64,000 nt of DNA from Thalassobius sp965218685 (GTDB lineage Bacteria; Pseudomonadota; Alphaproteobacteria; Rhodobacterales; Rhodobacteraceae), in the NCBI RefSeq assembly GCF_965218685.1, contig NZ_OZ244657.1, positions 1,364,001 to 1,428,000 of the forward strand, in the 5' to 3' direction. The notes under the pieces are model-generated. The model saw only the letters and a list, made by a program, of their open reading frames with translations. It had not been told where the DNA came from and did not search any database. Position numbers and translations under genes: made by a program. Below, piece by piece: positions 11,700-19,178 of the stretch. Every line of letters starts with the position of its first letter. Within the stretch, counting starts at the first letter, position 1.

Positions 11700-13610
11700 A
11701 TGCGGTTTCTTATCAGGTTGATCGGCTTTGTCCTTGTCTTGGTGCTGGTTGCGGTGGTCGGGCTGCTGATGTTGCCAGGCGAGCGCATTGCCAAGGTGGC
11801 GGCGGATCAGCTGAAGGCCCAAACCGGGCGCGAGGTCGTTCTGTCCGGCGAAACCAAAGTCAGCTATTACCCGGTTCTGGGGGTATCCACCGGCCCGATT
11901 ACCATTGCAAACGCCGATTGGTCGAAAGGCGCCCCGCTGATGCGCGCCGAAGGGTTGAAGGTGGGGGTCGATCTGGTCTCGCTTTTGTCGGGCGAGGTGC
12001 GGATTACCGGGCTCGAGGCGGTTGCCCCCGACATCCTGCTGGAACGCGCCAAGGATGGCCGGGTGAACTGGGATACGGGCGTATCCGGAGTTGCGGCCTC
12101 GGGGCAGCCGGCGGGCAGCTCTAACCCGCTGGCGTTGTCGTTGGATCGGGCGCTGATCCAACGGGGCAAGCTGCGCTATGTGGATCACGGAACGGGCGTA
12201 GATGTGTCGGTGCGCGACGTGTCCGCCGATCTTCGCTGGCCGGACTATGACGGGCGGGGCGATTTCGATCTGTCCGCGACCTATGGCGACACGCCCCTGG
12301 CGCTGAAGGGCCATGTGGGCAGTCTGGCGGATGTGCTGGCCGGCAAGGTGACCGAGATCACCGCGGAACTGGCGGCCAAGGGCGGCCGTATCGAGTTTCA
12401 GGGGCGCGGGGCCTCGCAACCTCAGCTGCAAGGACGGGTGAAGGCGGATATATCCGATAGCGGCGCCTTTCTGGCCGCGCTGGACGTCAAGGGCGCCAAC
12501 CTTCCCAGGGGGCTGGGCCGTACTGTGAAACTGGGCGCTGATGTGACGCTGACGCAGGCGCAAATGCTATCGATACGGGACCTGAGCGCGACGCTGGATC
12601 AGAACGCGTTCACGGGCGAGATGGATCTGGACCTGGCCAAGCAGACCCCCCTGCTGACGGCGCGCATTGCGACCAAGCACCTGGACCTGAGCGGCTTGGA
12701 CACTGGAGGCAGCGGTCCCTCGGCCAATGTGGGCTGGTCCAAAGCGCGGATCGACGCCAGCGCGCTGGGCCTTATGAATGGTGAGATCGCCTTTGACGCT
12801 GGTGGTTTGGGCGTTTCGGGACTGACCTTCGGCACGACCCGCGCCCGCATCACGATCGACCGCGCCCGCGCTGTTGCCCAACTTAGCCAGCTTTCGGGCT
12901 ATGGCGGTACGATCACCGGGCGCATGGTGGCCAACAACCGTTCGGGCTTGTCGGTGGGGGGCGCGCTGAATGCCTCGGGGCTGGACATGCAGAATCTGCT
13001 GTCCGATGTGGCCGGCATCACTCGGTTTACTGGCAGCGCCGACGCCAACCTGGAATACCTGGGGGTCGGAAATTCGACCCACGCGATCATGAACTCGCTT
13101 TCGGGCAAGGGCAGCCTGACCATGGGGCGGGGCACCATCCAGGGCATCGATCTGGACAAGCTTATGCGCTCGGGGCTGGGCACGGGGGGCACCACTGTTT
13201 TTGACAGTCTGACCGCCAGCTTCACCATGAAGGATGGTAACCTGTTCAATCCCGACCTGTTGATGAAACTGCCCGCTCTGAGCGCCAATGGCGAGGGCCG
13301 TATTGGCCTTGGGCCGCGCGATCTGGATTATCTATTCACCCCGCAGATCGATTCCATCAATGGCGGCAAAGGGCTGGCCATCCCGGTGCGCATCAAGGGG
13401 CCGTGGTCCAGCCCGCGCATCACGCCAGACATGGAAAAGGCCATCGATCTGAATTTCGAGGAAGAAAAAGAAAAGGCCCGGAAAAAGCTTGAGGACGAGG
13501 TCAACAAGCGCCTGGGGGTTGAGAAAGAAGTAGGCGAAAGCACCGAGGATGCAATCAAGCGCAAGCTGGAGGACGAAGTCAGAGACAAGGTCCGGAAAAT
13601 GTTCGAGTGA
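11700..13610 (+). CDS. AsmA family protein
   Basis: A 636-residue envelope protein with a single N-terminal transmembrane anchor (residues about 5-25) and a large periplasmic region, ending in a very charged helical tail rich in Glu and Lys (about 585-636). AsmA-like repeats are visible in the N-terminal part (GREVVLSGETKVSYYPVLGV) and the C-terminal AsmA_2-like part (SGKGSLTMGRGTIQGIDL, FDSLTASFTMKDGNL). The family is related to bridge-like lipid-transfer proteins and is implicated in outer-membrane assembly and phospholipid traffic. The start is ATG 11700, with GGAGG about 8 bases upstream; the open frame extends further but without a ribosome site. Its stop abuts the stop of the convergent lytic transglycosylase gene. 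Confidence 0.88.
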   Translation: MRFLIRLIGFVLVLVLVAVVGLLMLPGERIAKVAADQLKAQTGREVVLSGETKVSYYPVLGVSTGPITIANADWSKGAPLMRAEGLKVGVDLVSLLSGEVRITGLEAVAPDILLERAKDGRVNWDTGVSGVAASGQPAGSSNPLALSLDRALIQRGKLRYVDHGTGVDVSVRDVSADLRWPDYDGRGDFDLSATYGDTPLALKGHVGSLADVLAGKVTEITAELAAKGGRIEFQGRGASQPQLQGRVKADISDSGAFLAALDVKGANLPRGLGRTVKLGADVTLTQAQMLSIRDLSATLDQNAFTGEMDLDLAKQTPLLTARIATKHLDLSGLDTGGSGPSANVGWSKARIDASALGLMNGEIAFDAGGLGVSGLTFGTTRARITIDRARAVAQLSQLSGYGGTITGRMVANNRSGLSVGGALNASGLDMQNLLSDVAGITRFTGSADANLEYLGVGNSTHAIMNSLSGKGSLTMGRGTIQGIDLDKLMRSGLGTGGTTVFDSLTASFTMKDGNLFNPDLLMKLPALSANGEGRIGLGPRDLDYLFTPQIDSINGGKGLAIPVRIKGPWSSPRITPDMEKAIDLNFEEEKEKARKKLEDEVNKRLGVEKEVGESTEDAIKRKLEDEVRDKVRKMFE

Positions 13611-14087
13611 TCAGCTGCGAAGGCCCGTCTCGCGCAGCATGCCGCGCCGCTTGGCCTCGTAGTAATACCCGCGGGCATACCATTGCACGGCGGTTGCCTC
13701 GTCCCCATAGGACAACAGCCACGCCCCGCGCAGGTACTTCACCGCATATTTCAGATTGGTTTCGGCATCCAGCAAATCGCCGGGGCTGCCGCGAAATCCC
13801 ATGCTGCGGGCAGTTTGCGGCAGGATCTGCATCAGCCCGTAATACGGCCCGTTACGGGCGCCGGGCCGGTACATGCTTTCACGCTGCACGACCCGGTGAA
13901 CCAGGCTGCGCGGCACCTCATAAAGATCGGCATACTGGTTGATCAGGCGCCGCAGCTCGGGCGTTTCGTTGGGGTGAAGCGAAGGGTCTGCGCGTTTAGG
14001 CGCTGCTTTGCGCCGCCGATGGCTGCAACCAGTCAGAACAGTGGCGGTGATCAGCAGAAAGGCGGCGCGGCGGCTGTAGTTGGGCAT
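13611..14087 (-). CDS. Lytic transglycosylase (SLT) domain lipoprotein
   Basis: A 158-residue lipoprotein: basic N-terminus, hydrophobic stretch and lipobox LTGC within the first 25 residues. A compact SLT domain follows, with the catalytic-Glu motif VQRESMYRPGARNGPYYGLMQ split as expected (RES then G-x-x-GLMQI) and the LLDAETNLKYAVKYLRG helix. It probably cleaves the glycan backbone of murein from the outer membrane. Start at ATG 14087 is chosen because GAGG lies 7 bases upstream; a TTG two codons earlier is less likely. A perfect palindrome lies at 14101-14110. The gene may be co-transcribed with the upstream minus-strand genes argD, argF and the small secreted protein. Confidence 0.9.
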   Translation of the reverse strand: MPNYSRRAAFLLITATVLTGCSHRRRKAAPKRADPSLHPNETPELRRLINQYADLYEVPRSLVHRVVQRESMYRPGARNGPYYGLMQILPQTARSMGFRGSPGDLLDAETNLKYAVKYLRGAWLLSYGDEATAVQWYARGYYYEAKRRGMLRETGLRS

Positions 14088-14100
14088 ATGCAATCCTCAA

Positions 14101-14110
14101 GGTGTACACC
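14101..14110. repeat. Ten-base palindrome GGTGTACACC
   Basis: A perfect ten-base palindrome lies 13 bases upstream of the lytic transglycosylase start. It could be an operator half, but a palindrome this short can also occur by chance. Confidence 0.3.
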
Positions 14111-14179
14111 AAGCCTAGTCGGGCTTTGTCGTCAAGGACAGCGTGACCAACCACAACCGGCAAAGAGCCGCGCAGTGAT

Positions 14180-14587
14180 TCAGCTCACAAGTGGACAGCG
14201 ATAAACCGGGGCGGTGCGTTTGCCCTTTGCCCAGTCTGAGCGGACCCAAAAATATTTGTCACTGCCCTCAAGGACTAGGATCCAGTGCACCAGACTGCCC
14301 TCATCGTCCCGCCAGGTCTCATGATCCAGAAACATGGTGATGCTGTCACCGCTTTCCCCAAGGACTGTATACGTGAACCGATCACCGAACTGGTCCCGGC
14401 TTTTCACTGGTTCCTCCAGTGTCACCACCAGTTGCTTGTGGTCGTTGCTGAGCAGCCAGCGATGAGGTGATTTGCAGGTGCCGCCGAGCGGCAGCTCATG
14501 GCTCCAATCGACACCCAGCAACTTGTCAAACGGATCTGCCTGACAGGGAGAGGCGGCCAGCGCCAGACAGATTGCCATCCTTCGCAT
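14180..14587 (-). CDS. Small secreted hypothetical protein
   Basis: A 135-residue protein with an N-terminal signal peptide (hydrophobic stretch followed by a likely cleavage after CQA near residue 17). The mature part is rich in Trp, Asp and charged residues, with two cysteines (in GGTCKSPHRW and the C-terminal YRCPLVS) that could form a disulfide in the periplasm. I do not recognise a domain. It starts only three bases after the argF stop and on the same strand, so it is almost certainly co-transcribed with argF, although nothing connects it to arginine metabolism. Confidence 0.75.
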   Translation of the reverse strand: MRRMAICLALAASPCQADPFDKLLGVDWSHELPLGGTCKSPHRWLLSNDHKQLVVTLEEPVKSRDQFGDRFTYTVLGESGDSITMFLDHETWRDDEGSLVHWILVLEGSDKYFWVRSDWAKGKRTAPVYRCPLVS

Positions 14588-14590
14588 CGC

Positions 14591-15517
14591 TTACACGCCC
14601 AGACACCAGCGCATAACGGCCTTTTGCGCGTGCAGGCGGTTTTCTGCCTCGTCGAAGATAACCGAGTGCGGCCCGTCCATCACGGCGCTGGTTGCCTCGT
14701 CGTCGCGATGGGCAGGCAGGCAGTGCATGAACAGAGCGTCGTCCTTGGCGTGGGCCATCAACGCCTCGTTCACCTGATAGGGACGCAGCTGGTTGTGGCG
14801 CCGCTCGCGGGCAGATTGAGGGTCATGCATGCTGACCCAGGTGTCAGTGACCACAAGGTCCGCACCGGATACGGCCGCAACGGGGTCACGCTCGATCTCC
14901 ACGTTCGAGCCCTTGGCACGGGCCTCTTCGACAAAGACCATTTCGGGGTCCAGAGTCTGCGGGCCGGTAAAGGTCAGGTCAAAGCCGAACTGACCGGCCG
15001 CATGGGCGAAGCTGGCAAAAACGTTGTTCCCGTCACCGCACCAGACGACCTTTTTGCCCGCGATGGGCCCGCGATGTTCCTCGTAGGTCAGGATGTCCGC
15101 CATGATCTGGCAGGGGTGCGTGCGGTTGGTCAGCCCGTTAATGACGGGGACGCTGGCGTACTCGGCCATCTCGTGCAGGGTTTGCTCTTCGAAGGTCCGG
15201 ATCATGATCAGATCGACATAGCGCGACAGCACGCGGGCGGTGTCGGCGATGGTCTCGCCATGGCCCAGCTGCATGTCGGTGCCGGACAGAACCATGGTCT
15301 GCCCCCCCATCTGGCGCACGCCCACGTCAAAGGACACGCGTGTCCGGGTCGAGGGTTTTTCGAAGATCAGCGCGACCATGTGATCCTTGAGCGGTTGCGC
15401 ATCATCCAGCGCGCCTTTGGGGCGGCCCTGGCGCGCGTCCTTCATGGATTTGGCGGCGTCGATCATGCCCCGCAATTCTGCGGGGTCGGTTGTGTGAATA
15501 TCAAGGAAGTGTTTCAT
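14591..15517 (-). CDS. argF: Ornithine carbamoyltransferase
   Basis: A 308-residue enzyme that transfers the carbamoyl group from carbamoyl phosphate to ornithine, making citrulline in arginine synthesis. The carbamoyl-phosphate loop STRTR is at 56-60, HPCQ at 134-137, and the ornithine-side motif MHCLPAHR near residue 265. Length is typical of anabolic OTC. It lies 60 bases after argD on the same strand, and carbamoyl phosphate comes from carB, also in this window. No arginine-repressor site was evident in the gap ahead of argD. Confidence 0.97.
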   Translation of the reverse strand: MKHFLDIHTTDPAELRGMIDAAKSMKDARQGRPKGALDDAQPLKDHMVALIFEKPSTRTRVSFDVGVRQMGGQTMVLSGTDMQLGHGETIADTARVLSRYVDLIMIRTFEEQTLHEMAEYASVPVINGLTNRTHPCQIMADILTYEEHRGPIAGKKVVWCGDGNNVFASFAHAAGQFGFDLTFTGPQTLDPEMVFVEEARAKGSNVEIERDPVAAVSGADLVVTDTWVSMHDPQSARERRHNQLRPYQVNEALMAHAKDDALFMHCLPAHRDDEATSAVMDGPHSVIFDEAENRLHAQKAVMRWCLGV

Positions 15518-15577
15518 AACATACGTCTTTTCGGTATCTAGCCGAGGCAGGGTTGCGCAGTCGGCCGGTTGATTAGC

Positions 15578-16750
15578 TCAGGTTTCCAGTTGCGTGGCTG
15601 CTGCATCCAGCCGGGAAATGGCCTCAGAGACCTCGTCTTCGGTGATGTTCAGAGGCGGCAGCAGACGGATCACGTTATCCGCAGCGGGGACGGTGATGAC
15701 CTGGTTGTCATAGCCGGCGTTTACCACGTCGATATTGGGGGCCTTGCACTTGATGCCCAGCATCAGACCGGTGCCGCGCACGCTTTCGAAGATATCCGGA
15801 TGGGCCGCGACCAGCCCCTCCAGGGATTGGCGCAGCTGGCCCGCGCGGGCGCTGACGGTGTCCAGGAACTCGGGCGCAGTGACGGCGGTCATGACGGCGC
15901 TGCCAACCGCACAGGCCAGCGGGTTGCCGCCATATGTGGACCCGTGGGTGCCGGCAGTCATTCCGCTGGCGGCCTCTTCGGTGGCCAGAACGGCGCCCAA
16001 GGGGAAACCGCCGCCGATACCCTTTGCAACCATCATGATGTCGGGGGTGATGCCCGCCCATTCATGCGCAAACAGCTTGCCGGTCCGGCCAACACCGCAT
16101 TGAACCTCGTCCAGGATCAGCAGGATATCGTTGTCATCGCAGATTTGGCGCAGGGCCTTCACTTCTGCATCGGGTACAGGGCGAATGCCGCCTTCGCCCT
16201 GCACGGGTTCAATCAGGATGGCGGCGGTTTTTTCGGTGATCGCGTTGGTCAGCCCGTCCAGATCGCCAAAGGTCAGATGGACAAAGCCGGGCAGCAGCGG
16301 ACCAAAGCCCTTGGTCATCTTCTCGCTGCCCGCAGCCGCGATCCCAGCCGAGGACCGCCCATGGAACGAGCCGTCAAACGTGATGATCTCGACCTTCTCG
16401 GGCTGGCCCTTTTCGAACCAGTATTTCCGCGCCATTTTCACGGCCAGCTCGCAGCTTTCGGTGCCGGAATTGGTGAAAAACACCGTGTCGGCAAAACTGT
16501 TATCCACCAGTTGATCGGCCAGCTTTTGTTGCTGCGGGATCTCATACAGGTTGGATACGTGCCACAGGTTCTGCGCCTGATTGGTCAGCGCCTCGACCAG
16601 CGCGGGGTGCGCGTGGCCCAGTGCGTTCACAGCGATGCCCGCGCCAAGATCCAGAAAACGTCGGCCATCTGCCTCGATCAGCCACGAGCCTTCGCCCTTC
16701 ACGAACTGAAGAGGCGCACGGTTATAGGTCGGCAGGACAGACGGGATCAT
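15578..16750 (-). CDS. argD: Acetylornithine aminotransferase
   Basis: A 390-residue class III PLP aminotransferase converting N-acetylglutamate semialdehyde to N-acetylornithine; ArgD often also serves as succinyldiaminopimelate aminotransferase in lysine synthesis. The PLP lysine is Lys243 in MMVAKGIGGGFPLGAV, with the PLP-ring aspartate Asp214 in ILDEVQCGVGRTG; the N-terminal DLGAGIAVNALGHAHP is characteristic. Its position directly before argF supports the arginine assignment over other class III aminotransferases. The 255-base gap upstream (16751-17005) must hold the promoter, but no strong -35/-10 pair or operator stood out. Confidence 0.95.
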   Translation of the reverse strand: MIPSVLPTYNRAPLQFVKGEGSWLIEADGRRFLDLGAGIAVNALGHAHPALVEALTNQAQNLWHVSNLYEIPQQQKLADQLVDNSFADTVFFTNSGTESCELAVKMARKYWFEKGQPEKVEIITFDGSFHGRSSAGIAAAGSEKMTKGFGPLLPGFVHLTFGDLDGLTNAITEKTAAILIEPVQGEGGIRPVPDAEVKALRQICDDNDILLILDEVQCGVGRTGKLFAHEWAGITPDIMMVAKGIGGGFPLGAVLATEEAASGMTAGTHGSTYGGNPLACAVGSAVMTAVTAPEFLDTVSARAGQLRQSLEGLVAAHPDIFESVRGTGLMLGIKCKAPNIDVVNAGYDNQVITVPAADNVIRLLPPLNITEDEVSEAISRLDAAATQLET

Positions 16751-17005
16751 AGGTGGATCATCCTTGTTCCAAAGAGAAATCCTGAGGTTGCATTCACAGG
16801 ACCGGGTGTCAACGATTTTAGGGGTTTATGCCGCAAATGGCGGCGGATCAAAGGCTGCGGGACGTCAGACGTGGGTACGTCGGCGTCGAATCGAGGTGAT
16901 ATGTGCGCGTTTGATCATGACGGGGGGCATAGCCCAGCCCGGTCAGGTTGCAAAGATGTTTCTGCCCAACGGATGGTGGTGCGGCCTATTGGCCACAGCG
17001 TCCCG

Positions 17006-17809
17006 TCATGCTTTCAAACGGTATCCCGTGCGGAACATGTTCCAGGTTGCGAAAGCGACCGCAGTGGTGAAGCCTCCGGTGACGGCCAGCCCCAACCAAG
17101 GAGAGCTGTCCGACACGCCCAGAACGCCGAACCGCACCCCGTCGATCAGGTAGAAAATCGGGTTGAAATGGGTCAGTTTCTGAACGCCCGCAGGCAGCGC
17201 CTGAACCGAGTAAAACGTCCCCGACAGAAAGGCCAGCGGGGTGACGATGAAGTTGGTGATCGCGGCCATCTGGTCGAACTTGTTGGCGAACACGCCAGCC
17301 AGAATGCCGATCGCCCCCAGCATTCCTGCGCCCATGATCACAAAGACCAGCGCCCACAGGGGATGCGCGATCGGCAGACCCAGCACCAGCGTCAGCCCCA
17401 GCCCGATGGCCAGCGCCACGCAGACGCCTCGGGCGATGCCCCCGATCAGGTAACCCAGCACCAGCTCCAGCGGTGACAGAGGCGGCATCAACGTGTCCAC
17501 GATATTGCCCTGCACCTTGGAAATCAGGATCGAGGACGAGGTATTGGCAAAGGCGTTCTGGATCACAGTCATCATCAGGATACCCGGAGCGATGAAATGT
17601 GTGAAAGGCACGCCCATGACGTCGCCTCGCTGCTTTCCGATCGCGATCGAAAAGATCATCAGGAACAACGCCGCCGTAGCCAGCGGTGCCAGCAAGGTTT
17701 GCGTCCAGACGACGGTGAACCGCATGACCTCGCGTTTGATCAGGGTGTAAAACCCCAGCCAGTTTACGCGGCCAAAACGACGCGTTCCCATCTGCATACT
17801 GTCGGCCAT
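17006..17809 (-). CDS. ABC-2 type transporter permease
   Basis: A 267-residue integral membrane protein with six predicted helices and the ABC-2 permease pattern: a cytosolic N-terminus, then LAPLATAALFLMIFSIAIG, the short motif APGILMMTVIQNAF, and a final periplasmic loop plus helix (LAFLSGTFYSVQALP, HFNPIFYLIDGVRFG). These segments are typical of YadH/NodJ-like exporters. No ATP-binding subunit is adjacent, so the partner is elsewhere or this is a split operon; the substrate cannot be told. It is transcribed divergently from gcrA. Confidence 0.85.
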   Translation of the reverse strand: MADSMQMGTRRFGRVNWLGFYTLIKREVMRFTVVWTQTLLAPLATAALFLMIFSIAIGKQRGDVMGVPFTHFIAPGILMMTVIQNAFANTSSSILISKVQGNIVDTLMPPLSPLELVLGYLIGGIARGVCVALAIGLGLTLVLGLPIAHPLWALVFVIMGAGMLGAIGILAGVFANKFDQMAAITNFIVTPLAFLSGTFYSVQALPAGVQKLTHFNPIFYLIDGVRFGVLGVSDSSPWLGLAVTGGFTTAVAFATWNMFRTGYRLKA

Positions 17810-17867
17810 AGTGACACTGTGCCCTTATTATTCCGGTCCGGAGCGGAGCTCCCGGTGATTCCACGCC

Positions 17868-17895
17868 TTGTAACTCAGGCGCGGATCACTAAAAT
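17868..17895 (+). promoter_or_regulatory. Candidate gcrA promoter with a nearby GANTC site
   Basis: TTGTAA (17868-17873) and TAAAAT (17890-17895) are spaced 16 bases apart, about 70 bases ahead of the gcrA start. A GATTC methylation-type site (17857-17861) lies just upstream of the -35 element. In Caulobacter GcrA itself acts at promoters with GANTC sites methylated by CcrM; autoregulation here is inference. Confidence 0.4.
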
Positions 17896-17964
17896 AGGAC
17901 CAGATCAAAAAAGTACAGGGGCGGCGCGCGCAAGCGTGGCCGCTTTTTATGGTAAGGAAACCGA

Positions 17965-18558
17965 ATGTCCTGGACCGATGAACGCGTCGAACTTCTGAAA
18001 AAAATGTGGGGCGAGGGCCAATCGGCCAGCCAGATCGCCAAAGAGCTGGGCGGCGTGACCCGCAACGCGGTCATCGGCAAAGTGCACCGTTTGGGCCTGT
18101 CCAACCGCTCGGGCGGGGGTGGTGCCAAATCCGAAGCCAAGGCCAAGCCCGCGGCGAAACCCGCGGCCAAGCCCGCAGCCGAGGCCAAGCCCGCGCCCAA
18201 GCCAGCCGCCAAACCCGCGCCTGCGCCCGAACCCGCACCTGCCGCCGCCGAGCGTCCGGCCAGCGTGACCCCGATCCGTAAGCAGATCATTCCCGCAGGC
18301 CAACCCCTGCCGCCGCAGCCTTCGGCCAACGAGATTAGCCCCGAGGCTCTGGCCAAGGTCAACGAGGTCGAAAAGAAAGCCAAGAAGCTGGGCCTGTTGG
18401 AACTGACCGAGCGGACCTGCAAATGGCCCGTTGGTGATCCGGCGACAGATGATTTCTGGTTCTGCGGTCTGCCCGTGCAGCAAGGCAAACCCTATTGCGA
18501 GGCGCATGTCGGCGTGGCTTTCCAACCCATGTCCAACCGTCGTGACCGTCGCCGCTAA
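17965..18558 (+). CDS. gcrA: GcrA cell-cycle regulator
   Basis: A 197-residue GcrA. The N-terminal DNA-binding helix-turn-helix is unmistakable (MSWTDERVELLKKMWGEGQS, then ASQIAKELGGVTRNAVIGKV and HRLGLSNR). A long Ala/Pro/Lys linker (about 50-95) leads to the C-terminal domain that binds the sigma-70 domain 2 of RNA polymerase (ERTCKWPVGDP, FCGLPVQQGKPYCEAH) with paired Cys/His residues. In Caulobacter GcrA recruits RNA polymerase to promoters with CcrM-methylated GANTC. The start has AAGGAA six bases upstream. The linker is made of near-repeats of KPAAKPAA, which are unstable by nature. It ends at a strong bidirectional terminator. Confidence 0.96.
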   Translation: MSWTDERVELLKKMWGEGQSASQIAKELGGVTRNAVIGKVHRLGLSNRSGGGGAKSEAKAKPAAKPAAKPAAEAKPAPKPAAKPAPAPEPAPAAAERPASVTPIRKQIIPAGQPLPPQPSANEISPEALAKVNEVEKKAKKLGLLELTERTCKWPVGDPATDDFWFCGLPVQQGKPYCEAHVGVAFQPMSNRRDRRR

Positions 18559-18580
18559 GGCCGGTCAGACAAGATACAAA

Positions 18581-18610
18581 AAAAACCCCGCGATCGCCGC
18601 GGGGTTTTTT
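18581..18610. terminator. Bidirectional terminator between gcrA and the NUDIX gene
   Basis: A run of A, a seven-base G/C stem (18586-18592 with 18598-18604), a five-base loop and a T run form a symmetric hairpin that can end transcription from both sides. It lies between two convergent genes, 22 and 4 bases from their stops. Confidence 0.93.
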
Positions 18611-18614
18611 CGTT

Positions 18615-19070
18615 TCACAGATTGCGCAGGATATTTTTCAGCTTGGGTTCATCCACGAGTTTGGCCGCGCGGCGCGGGCGCATCCATTTGCGTTTGCGCT
18701 CGTCGACCTCGGGGTAGTCGTCGCTTAGCTTTTCGACGGTCACGACATAGACTTGCGCCTCGACCGGGATGGCGCCGCCATCATCGGTGATCTTGTCGTA
18801 ATCGTAGCTGCCGATCGGCTTTGGGTTGACCTTGGCCTTTTTGACGCCGGCCTCTTCCCAGGCTTCGGTCATTGCGGCCTGCGCGCCGGTTTTTCCGGGA
18901 ATCGGCCAGCCCTTGGGAATGATCCAGCGGCCTGTCCCGCGCGAGGTAATCATCAAAACGCGCAGATCATCACCCGTCCCGCGAAGACACAGCGCGGCCA
19001 CCTGAGGCTGGCGCGCTTGCGTCACATTGGGCTGGGCCGAGACCCAGGCTTTGGCGGATTTGTTCGGCAT
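18615..19070 (-). CDS. NUDIX hydrolase
   Basis: A 151-residue NUDIX-fold pyrophosphohydrolase. The Nudix box is seen as GWPIPGKTGAQAAMTEAWEE followed by AGV: the core EAWEEAG is intact, while the consensus Glu and Arg are Lys and Thr. This variant is usual in the diphosphoinositol-polyphosphate-phosphohydrolase-like branch found in alphaproteobacteria. The substrate is not known; dinucleoside polyphosphates or similar compounds are plausible. The start at ATG 19070 gives the usual N-terminus; an in-frame ATG 16 codons upstream lies within a perfect palindrome and has no ribosome site. It follows hrpB on the same strand after 108 bases. Confidence 0.88.
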   Translation of the reverse strand: MPNKSAKAWVSAQPNVTQARQPQVAALCLRGTGDDLRVLMITSRGTGRWIIPKGWPIPGKTGAQAAMTEAWEEAGVKKAKVNPKPIGSYDYDKITDDGGAIPVEAQVYVVTVEKLSDDYPEVDERKRKWMRPRRAAKLVDEPKLKNILRNL

Positions 19071-19103
19071 GTATATCTGCTCGTTAGTTTGTTGGTTGGC
19101 CGC

Positions 19104-19117
19104 TGTGTATATACACA
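19104..19117. repeat. Fourteen-base perfect palindrome TGTGTATATACACA
   Basis: A perfect palindrome lies 34-47 bases upstream of the NUDIX start in the A/T-rich gap after hrpB. Its size and place suit an operator for a dimeric regulator, which is otherwise unidentified. Confidence 0.4.
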
Positions 19118-19178
19118 TCGTAACACAATTGCAAAATTTTGCTTATTTCGCGAAAAAATAGTGCTGAGCGGCGGAAAT

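Noticed and set aside
15569..17476. 635-codon plus-strand open frame
   Set aside because: It runs antisense to argD and the permease gene, both solidly identified; there is no ribosome site or known domain.
18120..18260. Tandem repeat in gcrA as a possible contingency locus
   Set aside because: The Ala/Pro/Lys codons form imperfect repeats typical of GcrA linkers; there is no exact repeat unit of the kind expected for phase variation.
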